Of a stretch of DNA of 42,893 bases, positions 32,951-40,582 are shown one piece after another. Position 1 is the stretch's first letter; each line of letters begins with the position of its first letter. The position numbers and the translations under genes were made by a program. The stretch is from contig JAZKZG010000078.1 in the NCBI GenBank assembly GCA_045612565.1, positions 1-42,893 on the forward strand, given 5' to 3'. The notes beneath the pieces are model-generated. The model was given only the letters and a program-made list of their open reading frames with translations, was not told where the DNA came from and searched no databases. The stretch is from RGIG9041 sp045612565. Lineage in GTDB: Bacteria > Bacillota > Clostridia > Oscillospirales > QAKW01.

Positions 32951-34666
32951 ATGGCACAACAAAAAAAGAGTGCAACGATTGATGCAATATACCAGAAATA
33001 TGCGCGAAGTGTTGTGCGTACATTGGCAAGCACTGAGTTTTATGAATTTTTCATGGATACCATCAGCCGTGCCGAAAACCACATTGAATTCTCGAACGTA
33101 CGGCAGGAAAAAATAATCGATCCCGTGTGGGTTGACAAAATAAACGATTCTCTTGAGGCTTTTCAGAGAATTATTTCAAACCCGCGAAACACAATTAAAG
33201 AAGAAGACATTATTGTAAACGTCGCCCATGCAAAGCGCGGAGGACCCGATGTTGTGCGCCATCTTGCACAACACGCACAGTTTGTTAACGAATACGATGC
33301 GCATACGGGTGAGGTAAAGCCAAATCATCTTCAGCAAAAACTCAGAGACGATTCGGCTGATATTTACGAAAACAGGTTTGTTTATACTGTGCTTGAATCG
33401 GCACATCACTTTGTAAGAATACGTTACGACGCACTTTTTGAGGTGATTGGTGACGAGTACGGCGCAAAACTCAAGCTTGAATCTGACCTTGACAGTGCGA
33501 GTGAAACTATTCATTTTGACAGTTTTTTACACATAAAGCAAAAACAAAGTATTCTCGATGCAGATGAGCAAAATGGTGATATTCTTGCACTGGTTGCAAA
33601 AATTTATCGTGTTCTTACAATGTTCCTTAATACACCGTTTGCTCAGAAAATGGCACGTCTTCCGCGTGTAAAAGGTACAATTACAAAAACAAACGTGCTT
33701 AAAAAGAACCCCGATTACAAGGCTATTGTCTCGCTTTGGGAATTTTTGAAAGCGTATGACGATATTGGTTATGCAATAAACGTTACCGAGCAAAACCCAA
33801 AAATCACCGAGCAGTTACAGGCAGATATATTCAATAACATAATGTATCAGTACATTGTGCTTAAAAATCATATGGATGCCGAGGAAGAACGCAGAGTTCC
33901 GACACCGACGAAACAGAAAAAGAAAACACTCAAACCCAAGTTTATCCGCGAGATTGTCGAAGAACTCACCGAGGACTATGATCTCCCCGACATTGAAATC
34001 CGCAAGGTGCTTATAGAGCAACTCACCAAAGAACAGCTTATGCGTGAGGAAGAACTGGAGCGCCGCAGACTCGTTGAAGAACAAGAAAAACTAAGAAAAG
34101 AACAAAAAGAAAAAGTACGCCTTGAAAAAGAGGCTGAAAAAGAAAGACTGCGTCTTGAAAAAGAGGCTGAAAAAGAACGTATTGCACGTGAAAAAGAAGC
34201 CGAAAAAGAACGTCAGCGTGTTGAAAAACTAAAACAGCAAAACCTCGACCGACGCTATGCAACAGTTATCGGTAAAGAACTCGATAAATTCAAGAATTAT
34301 CTTGAGGACTTTGTTGAACAGCGTCAGAATGAACTCAAAAAGATAAAACCCGCGGTATTTTCGGATTATGAAGATGCTGTCGAACAGTTGGAGTCGCGTC
34401 GTATCGCACGTGAAAAACGTGAGGAACTGCGCCTGATACAAGAGCAGGAGCAGAGGGAACGCGCTCAGCGTGAGCAGGAGCGTCTTGCAAAACAAAAACT
34501 TGAGCAGCAAATCAAAGAGGATAAGATAGCTCTTGAATTTATTATTGATATGCTTGACGGTTTTGAAGAGGATCTCGCAAGTCAGAAACTCGAACGCGAC
34601 GAATATAACGCTATGCAGTTGGTGATGAAACAGCAACTTGAAGACCGTCGCAGTCAAAAAAGGTAA
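32951..34666 (+). CDS. DUF2357-like coiled-coil partner of the McrB-like ATPase
   Basis: A 571-residue cytoplasmic protein. The N-terminal part (about 1-300) resembles DUF2357, the adaptor that accompanies McrB-like ATPases: DIYENRFVYTVLE (138-150), then LPRVKGTITKTNVLKKNPDY and ISLWEFL-like segments. The rest is a long charged coiled coil (about 340-540) with KEAEKERxRxE heptad-like repeats. The PD-(D/E)xK nuclease usual at the C-terminus of McrC-type proteins is not visible. It starts 15 bases after the ATPase gene with GAAAGGAG. I infer a complex in which this protein couples the membrane AAA+ ring to other components, perhaps the coiled-coil tail of SipW. Confidence 0.75.
   Translation: MAQQKKSATIDAIYQKYARSVVRTLASTEFYEFFMDTISRAENHIEFSNVRQEKIIDPVWVDKINDSLEAFQRIISNPRNTIKEEDIIVNVAHAKRGGPDVVRHLAQHAQFVNEYDAHTGEVKPNHLQQKLRDDSADIYENRFVYTVLESAHHFVRIRYDALFEVIGDEYGAKLKLESDLDSASETIHFDSFLHIKQKQSILDADEQNGDILALVAKIYRVLTMFLNTPFAQKMARLPRVKGTITKTNVLKKNPDYKAIVSLWEFLKAYDDIGYAINVTEQNPKITEQLQADIFNNIMYQYIVLKNHMDAEEERRVPTPTKQKKKTLKPKFIREIVEELTEDYDLPDIEIRKVLIEQLTKEQLMREEELERRRLVEEQEKLRKEQKEKVRLEKEAEKERLRLEKEAEKERIAREKEAEKERQRVEKLKQQNLDRRYATVIGKELDKFKNYLEDFVEQRQNELKKIKPAVFSDYEDAVEQLESRRIAREKREELRLIQEQEQRERAQREQERLAKQKLEQQIKEDKIALEFIIDMLDGFEEDLASQKLERDEYNAMQLVMKQQLEDRRSQKR
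34118..34225 (+). repeat. Repeats coding KEAEKER heptads
   Basis: Three in-frame near-copies of a stretch coding EKEAEKER[LIQ] in the coiled-coil part of the DUF2357 protein. Confidence 0.75.
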
Positions 34667-34672
34667 TTTTTG

Positions 34673-35986
34673 ATGAAAAACACCACAATAAAACTTATAA
34701 GTCTTGCAGTGCTTACCGTTATCGCGCTTGTATCGGTGGTTTCGGTATCTTACGCGTGGCTTAGTATGTCAACGTCTCCCGAACTTTCGGGACTGCAGGT
34801 TAAACTCGGCGGCTCCAATACAATTATGGTAGCTCCCGATGTTACAACGACTGTTGACGGACAGCAGATACATTATCCGGGTGAGTTTTCGGATTCTATA
34901 AATTTTTCGACCGAGAACGGTTATGAATACCTTAACTCGTCGATAAAACTTGCACCCACATCAACATCTGACGGAGTGTATTGGTATTTTCCGTCAAGTG
35001 ACAGCGAGAGCGGTTATATTTGTGACAGTTCTCTGCAGTATTCAAATATGTCAGAACTTCCTGCTGATAATGCGGTACAGGGTGGCTATGCCTGTCTTGA
35101 TTTCTGGGTGGTATCACCCGCTTATGCAAGTCTTCGTGTATCGGTCGGCGAGGGCGAGGGCGGCAGTTATGTTTTAAGCCTTCCGCAACCGCAAGAAAGC
35201 GGCGATGGATATGCTCTGGATATGAGTACACAACTTCTGGCAGGTTGCACACGTGTCGGACTTTTAGCAAATACGCAGACTGTTACCGACCTCTCGATGA
35301 ATAACTATATAAACACATCAAACTATAACGATAACTATCGCAGACTGAAGGGTGTTTATCAGAAAAAAGATGACACTCCCAACAGTTATCCTGCAGTATT
35401 TACAATATATGAGCCAAACGGCGATCTACACAGTGATGAGGGTGCGTCAACTCTTGCGCGTGACGGATTCAGTTATGTTCTTTGCCATAACGGCGAGTAT
35501 GCTGCAACAAAGCCGATTTCGGCAATGATGACAGGCACCCCCGAACCCGTTGATGTAAGCGCACACACAACAGTGCAGAAAACAACGCAGTGGGTTGCAG
35601 CAACCGATACACAAACTCTTATTGAGCAGATGTTCGGAACTTATCTTTACAGTGTGACGGGTGCATTGGAGCAAAAAGAACTGTCAAACGGTTTTTATAA
35701 CGGCTATCTCGGCTATCAATGCACACCGTATATAAAAAAAGGTGACTTTATAAAAAGTGCATCGGGTCTTTCGGCAAAAACCGATGAAGACGGACTGGTA
35801 AAAGATTTGTCAACGCTTGAAACAGCGGGAGCAACAGACGATATTATAATTACAGAACTTGAAAAAAACGTTCCGCAACGCATTCGTATGTTTGTGTGGA
35901 TAGAAGGACAGGATATCGACTGTGCGATGGCTTCGGCAGGCGGTAAGTTGCTTATAAATCTGGAGTTGGCAGCAAGTACAAACTAA
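34673..35986 (+). CDS. TasA-like SipW-dependent protein 3
   Basis: A 437-residue secreted protein. ATG 34673 follows AAAGG by about nine bases; a TTG three bases earlier is less likely. The signal is ISLAVLTVIALVSVVS then VSYAWLSMSTSPELSG, the SipW-type motif. The mature domain is Ser/Tyr/Asp-rich and beta-rich, contains FTIYEPNGDLHSDEG (compare the protein at 29498), and ends in FVWIEGQDIDC with GGKLLINLELA. It begins ten bases after the DUF2357 gene and precedes the second signal peptidase, so two subunit/peptidase pairs flank the ATPase module. Confidence 0.78.
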   Translation: MKNTTIKLISLAVLTVIALVSVVSVSYAWLSMSTSPELSGLQVKLGGSNTIMVAPDVTTTVDGQQIHYPGEFSDSINFSTENGYEYLNSSIKLAPTSTSDGVYWYFPSSDSESGYICDSSLQYSNMSELPADNAVQGGYACLDFWVVSPAYASLRVSVGEGEGGSYVLSLPQPQESGDGYALDMSTQLLAGCTRVGLLANTQTVTDLSMNNYINTSNYNDNYRRLKGVYQKKDDTPNSYPAVFTIYEPNGDLHSDEGASTLARDGFSYVLCHNGEYAATKPISAMMTGTPEPVDVSAHTTVQKTTQWVAATDTQTLIEQMFGTYLYSVTGALEQKELSNGFYNGYLGYQCTPYIKKGDFIKSASGLSAKTDEDGLVKDLSTLETAGATDDIIITELEKNVPQRIRMFVWIEGQDIDCAMASAGGKLLINLELAASTN

Positions 35987-36004
35987 AACGAAAGGTTTTT
36001 AATT

Positions 36005-36817
36005 TTGACAAATAAAAAGGCAAAAATCCGTATGATTTCGGGCTTTACAACGCTTTTGCTAATAGTGGCAATTGCGGGATGTATGTTTTTTACACTCCAG
36101 AGCCTTTCAAAAGGATATGTATCTGTAGGCGGTTTTAGTGTTTTCCGCGTGGTGACAGGCAGTATGGAACCTACTATAGCCAAGGGCGCTATGATTATCT
36201 CAAAAAAACAAAACATTTCCACCATAAAGACAAATGATATAATTTGTTTTCGTACAAACGACAAAACATTGGGTCACGCTACAATAACACACCGTGTTAT
36301 TAATGTATTTACAAATCCTGACGGCAGTGTGATGCTTCAGACAAAGGGTGATGCAAACCCGACAGCAGATGCAAGTTTTGTATCTGAGAAGCAACTGATT
36401 GGCCGTGTTATAAAATATACGGGAGATGATAGTAAAATGTCGGAGATTATAAGGTTTTTAACAGGTGATTTCGGCTTTATTGCCTGTATACTGTTGCCTG
36501 TAATAATTATTGCGGCGTGGATATTTAAAGACGCGGTAAAAAGTATGAAATCGGCTATTGACGATATGAAATCACAACTCGAAAAAACACCCAAGAGCAC
36601 GATTTCGGATGAAGAATATCAGGATATTTACAAAAAGATTCAAAATGAAGTGAGAAAGGAGTTGGAGCAGGATGTTTTACAAAATAAAAATTGCGATGCA
36701 AAAAGCAATTGCTGTAATGCAGTCGGCGGCGAAGATAGCAGTGAAAACAACAAAGACTGTGGCTGTGAAAACTGTGCAGAAGACTATCAGCCTGTTTCAA
36801 CGTCTGAAAACGCTTAA
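36005..36817 (+). CDS. sipW: Second SipW-type signal peptidase, Cys-rich tail
   Basis: A 270-residue ER-type signal peptidase. Catalytic Ser53 lies in TGSMEPTIAKG and His96 in ITHRV. Membrane helices cover about 13-33 and about 150-175. The C-terminal tail has a charged stretch and then six cysteines (NC, NCC, DCGC, NC). The start is probably TTG 36005, eight bases after GAAAGGT; ATG 36032 would give a shorter first helix without a better ribosome site. The last 146 bases overlap the next gene in another frame. It differs much from the peptidase at 30534, so the two may serve different substrate classes (YAWF versus YARY precursors); this is inference. Confidence 0.82.
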   Translation: MTNKKAKIRMISGFTTLLLIVAIAGCMFFTLQSLSKGYVSVGGFSVFRVVTGSMEPTIAKGAMIISKKQNISTIKTNDIICFRTNDKTLGHATITHRVINVFTNPDGSVMLQTKGDANPTADASFVSEKQLIGRVIKYTGDDSKMSEIIRFLTGDFGFIACILLPVIIIAAWIFKDAVKSMKSAIDDMKSQLEKTPKSTISDEEYQDIYKKIQNEVRKELEQDVLQNKNCDAKSNCCNAVGGEDSSENNKDCGCENCAEDYQPVSTSENA

Positions 36818-38843
36818 AGACTACTCTTTTCAAGAGATTATAGAATTATTCAAAAACAAATCAATCGAACTTTATAAAACTTATTACCCAAAGATAAAAG
36901 ACTTTGCAATCCGCTTTGTTAAAAGTTATATAACGGGTGAGGAGGGAGAATCGGTTGAGCAAAAGTTAAAGCGCTCGATGTTTCACAAAATCTCACTCGC
37001 GACGGTTGCAGTTGTACTCAGTGTTACAATGATTGTTTCGATGACTGCTGCATGGCACAACAACGTTATCGAAACTTCGGGTCTTGTATTCGACGTTGAG
37101 CAGTGGGGCATTGACAGCAGTGTAAGTATAAGTGACGAACTGCGAAAAGCCTCGCCGGGTAAAAGCGGACAGATTGCCGTTGAACTCAATAATACAAGTG
37201 ACGAAATAATAAATGTTCAGCTTTCGGTCGGCAAGGTTGCACTTTATAACGATATTGCCGATATGCGCAAAAGACTTTATTTTTATATCGACGACAGCGC
37301 TGTTGTAAACGGCGAAACAACACAGCGCGTATATCTTAACAGCAAAGAAGACTATTCATACACAGCCCTTGCAAAACAAAATCTTTATATTGCAAAAGAG
37401 GGTAACGGCGCTCCGCTTATGTGGGAGTGGGTGTATGACGTTGTGGGATATTATTTTGAAGGCACTGTAAATACTGCCGAGGGCGCTCAGATTACAGAGT
37501 TTTTGCGCCCCGTGACATACAATATCGAAAACGCAACTTTTAATGGCAACGCACTTGCAACAGTAGACGGCAAAGATGTTATGCAGTTTGTTACCGATAT
37601 GTCAAAAACCGACGGTTACGAGGGTACTGTCACAACAAAAGTTACCTGTGCTGACGGCAGTGTATATTATCCCGTAAAAGTGGATGATGCGGGTACAGGC
37701 ATCTGGATATATTGTAACAACCTTAGTGAAATAGAGTATGAAAACGTGGTTGATACCGCTCTTGCAAATGCACAGAATGAGCAGGACAGACGTTTTGAAA
37801 CAATGCTCAGCGTTCAGGCAAGTCAAAAAACACTCACAGTTGCAGAGGTTGCAAACGAACAGGATTTAAAAACAGCACTTACCGACGATACACACAATAT
37901 GGTGGTGCTTCTCGGTGATGTTAAACTTACACAACCCGTTGAGATTGCAAGTGGCAATTCAAAGATTGTTGACCTTGGCACACACACTTTATCAACCGAT
38001 CTCACAGGTACTTTAATAAGCACAGCCGACGGTGCATCGCTTACCTTGATGAACGGACAGATGGTGGCAGAAGGTACACATATCGGACCTATGATTAAAG
38101 CGGTAGGCAGTGATGTTGCACTCAGCGGTGTTGATATCTCGGGTGTTGCCGATGCAATCTGGATTGCTGACCAGGATTCGACCGGCGGCGATACACGTAT
38201 GAATATCATCGACTGTAACATATCGTGCGGTGATTCGGGCGTGTTTATAAAGGGAAACGGTCCCAAAACATATGCTACAACATATCTTAATATTGAAAAT
38301 TCTTCAATTATAAGTACAGGTTACTACGGTATTATTGGTAACGGTACTGCAAATGCCACAGGTAGCTGGGGTACTGATATTAAAATTAAAAACAGTACAG
38401 TCGAAGGTATGTATTCGGCAATTTACCATCCGCAACGCGCAAGTAGTCTGCTTATTGACTCGTCAATTATGCGAGGCATGACGCCTGTTGTAATAAAGGG
38501 TGGTGCTGTAATAATAAACAGTTCACAAATTATTGCAAAAAATACAGACGATGTTGAACAATACGTTGAAAAAGCTGAATTCCTAAATAATGGGTATTCA
38601 AACTCGTGTGCGGCTGTTTATGTTGAAACGGGTTACGATGTATCGTGTAACGTTACATTTACAGGCACAAATATTGTAACAAGCCGTTTTGAAACCGCAA
38701 TTCTGCTGTTTGAACCTACAAATCCGAAATATCAGATAAACGTATACGGAGGAACATACAGTCACGACGTTTCGGCATTTGTCGGCGAAGGCTATGAGTG
38801 TGTCTCTGACGGCAACGGTAAGTTTGTTGTAAGACAAAAATAA
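36672..38843 (+). CDS. SipW-type secreted beta-helix protein with long N-terminal extension
   Basis: A 723-residue protein. About 100 basic, amphipathic residues come first; a signal-like helix (107-125) then leads to MTAAWHNN, a SipW-type site. The mature part has a TasA-like domain (about 130-390: VSISDELRKASPGKSGQIAVEL) and a right-handed beta-helix (about 400-700) with repeated short strands (LTLMNGQMV, LNIENSSII, VIINSSQII), as in pectate-lyase-like adhesins. AAGGAG lies ten bases before ATG 36672. If that start is right the gene overlaps the peptidase by 146 bases. A later start would remove the extension but no other start has a good ribosome site. It may be the tip or receptor-binding subunit. 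Confidence 0.75.
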   Translation: MFYKIKIAMQKAIAVMQSAAKIAVKTTKTVAVKTVQKTISLFQRLKTLKDYSFQEIIELFKNKSIELYKTYYPKIKDFAIRFVKSYITGEEGESVEQKLKRSMFHKISLATVAVVLSVTMIVSMTAAWHNNVIETSGLVFDVEQWGIDSSVSISDELRKASPGKSGQIAVELNNTSDEIINVQLSVGKVALYNDIADMRKRLYFYIDDSAVVNGETTQRVYLNSKEDYSYTALAKQNLYIAKEGNGAPLMWEWVYDVVGYYFEGTVNTAEGAQITEFLRPVTYNIENATFNGNALATVDGKDVMQFVTDMSKTDGYEGTVTTKVTCADGSVYYPVKVDDAGTGIWIYCNNLSEIEYENVVDTALANAQNEQDRRFETMLSVQASQKTLTVAEVANEQDLKTALTDDTHNMVVLLGDVKLTQPVEIASGNSKIVDLGTHTLSTDLTGTLISTADGASLTLMNGQMVAEGTHIGPMIKAVGSDVALSGVDISGVADAIWIADQDSTGGDTRMNIIDCNISCGDSGVFIKGNGPKTYATTYLNIENSSIISTGYYGIIGNGTANATGSWGTDIKIKNSTVEGMYSAIYHPQRASSLLIDSSIMRGMTPVVIKGGAVIINSSQIIAKNTDDVEQYVEKAEFLNNGYSNSCAAVYVETGYDVSCNVTFTGTNIVTSRFETAILLFEPTNPKYQINVYGGTYSHDVSAFVGEGYECVSDGNGKFVVRQK

Positions 38844-38864
38844 CACAAAAGGAGAGATGCGCCG

Positions 38865-39380
38865 ATGGGCAAAAGACACAGTATAATACTTATTATTTGC
38901 GTTTTTTCGTTGTTGGCAGTATCGCTTTTTGTTGGCACAAGTTATGCAAGATATGTGTCGGAAATAACAAAGATGGTTGGCTTTGAAGCAAATACCCTCA
39001 TAAATTCGGGCACAGTAAAGTTTGAATCCAACAGCGGTTGGGTATCAACTCAAAACGGACAAAAAATAGAGTTTACTCTTTCGGGCGAAAACAGACAAGC
39101 ATCGCCAAGACGCGTCAGTGTGCGCATCAGCGCAACACAGATGCTCGACCCGAATGTTGTAATAAAACTTGTTGTGGGCGGCAGTGAATATGTGGCAAAG
39201 CCGTCTGCAATTGCAAACGGAAGCGCACTTTACAAAAAAATGGGTGGCGGCACACTGTATAAGTTTTTTAACGGTGACAGCGAACTCACGTTTGACCTTA
39301 TAGAGCAAACAAATATGACAGTAACTGTCGAAGGGAAATCGGACGCCGCATTGCTAAGGCTTTGTGTGGACGAGATTTAA
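38865..39380 (+). CDS. Small SipW-type precursor (YARY class)
   Basis: A 171-residue secreted protein. The signal (MGKRHSIILIICVFSLLAVS then GTSYARYVSEI) belongs to a second class that has Ala-Arg-Tyr instead of Ala-Trp-Phe at the expected cleavage site. The mature part of about 140 residues is beta-rich (KFESNSGWVS, VKIVVGG-like strands, NMTVTVEGKSD) and contains one Cys near the end. It resembles a camelysin-type minimal subunit but no firm family is claimed. AAAGGAGAG precedes the ATG. Confidence 0.7.
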   Translation: MGKRHSIILIICVFSLLAVSLFVGTSYARYVSEITKMVGFEANTLINSGTVKFESNSGWVSTQNGQKIEFTLSGENRQASPRRVSVRISATQMLDPNVVIKLVVGGSEYVAKPSAIANGSALYKKMGGGTLYKFFNGDSELTFDLIEQTNMTVTVEGKSDAALLRLCVDEI

Positions 39381-39396
39381 GGAGGCAAAAGACGGC

Positions 39397-40569
39397 GTGA
39401 AGCATACAAAAAATAACAACTCAAAAACTGTTTTTGTGCTTTTTTGCGTGCTTTTGGTGTGTTTTTTGTCGATTGGCGCGTATGCGCGGTATGCCAAGAC
39501 GGTAATTGTTTCGACAGTTTATCAAAACGAAAAAAATCCCGTTTCAACAATGGGAAAAGAGACATCTGTGTATGATTTTGGCTGCTATGAGTATGGCGGT
39601 GAGACACAGTTTGACACAACCATTTGCATTGAAAGTGACAAAGCAATAAACGGCACACTGACTTTTAATTTGGACAGTGTCAGCGTCGAGCAATCGGATA
39701 TTGCGGTGATGGTTGAGGGTTATTCTCCCGACCAGAACGGAAATTATACAATAACCGACACAAAAAATGTTTTAAACGTTCCCTTTTCGGTTGTAATACT
39801 TGCAACCGAGCGCGTTGACAAGGCACATATTGATGTGACATGGACACCGTCAGGTGCGCAAAAACCAACGCTTTCTGCGCGGTATTTAATAACGCTTAAT
39901 CCATATAATGAAACTGCATCAAAACCGCAGATAATTGCAAACAAAACCTCTTTTTTAACAAATTCACTTTTTGCGCTGTCGGCATTCGGCGATACCGATT
40001 TACTTGTTTCTCGCGATGGTGCATTATTCGAAAAGGGTACGGTTTATTATTGCACTGCGTATCCAAAAGGTGTGACCCTTGTCCGGGACAGCCTTATTTG
40101 TCTTGGCGTGGCAGATGACGGTACGGTTGACACAGTAATAAAACTGAACACACCGCAGACACAGGATTTTAGTATTTCGATAGGCACACATCCCCAGAAT
40201 TGTGCTATATCCACCCACACTCCGCCCAAAGATGCAGCACCGATTAAAGCGGATTTTAATACAAAAACCGCAATATTAAAAGAAAATGAATCACTCGAAT
40301 TAACGGTCACCGAGGCGGCGGCACTTGTCGATGATACATGGAACGATAACGCCGTTACAGATGCACAATTGATGTGGACTTTAGAGCGTTTTGACGGCAC
40401 AAAGTTTGTTGCCGATACGCTTAATACTTCGGTCGACGGCAAAAAAATCAAAATATCATTACAGGATGCTTCTAAAAGCGCGGGTACATACCGAATTTCG
40501 CTTTTGCAAACATACAACGGCTATACAATTGGTCATCTTAACAAAGTTTTCTTTATAGACTACCGCTAA
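39397..40569 (+). CDS. SipW-type precursor with Ig-like mature part (YARY class)
   Basis: A 390-residue secreted protein. I take GTG 39397 as start because AAGGAGG (39379-39385) lies 11 bases ahead; an upstream in-frame GTG at 39364 would overlap the previous gene and has no site. The signal KTVFVLFCVLLVCFLSI leads to GAYARYAKTV. The mature part alternates beta-strands and looks like two or three Ig-like domains, the last (about 280-390) with VTEAAALVDD and TYRISLLQTYNGYTIGH. With the preceding small gene it forms the YARY-class pair of the locus. Function is unknown; a structural or adhesive role is inferred from context. Confidence 0.7.
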   Translation: MKHTKNNNSKTVFVLFCVLLVCFLSIGAYARYAKTVIVSTVYQNEKNPVSTMGKETSVYDFGCYEYGGETQFDTTICIESDKAINGTLTFNLDSVSVEQSDIAVMVEGYSPDQNGNYTITDTKNVLNVPFSVVILATERVDKAHIDVTWTPSGAQKPTLSARYLITLNPYNETASKPQIIANKTSFLTNSLFALSAFGDTDLLVSRDGALFEKGTVYYCTAYPKGVTLVRDSLICLGVADDGTVDTVIKLNTPQTQDFSISIGTHPQNCAISTHTPPKDAAPIKADFNTKTAILKENESLELTVTEAAALVDDTWNDNAVTDAQLMWTLERFDGTKFVADTLNTSVDGKKIKISLQDASKSAGTYRISLLQTYNGYTIGHLNKVFFIDYR

Positions 40570-40582
40570 AAAGGAGAAATCG

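Noticed and set aside
31367..34666. McrBC-type restriction system
   Set aside because: No DNA-recognition domain or nuclease motif is visible, the ATPase is membrane-anchored, and both genes lie in a secretion locus. Kept only as the evolutionary source of the pair.
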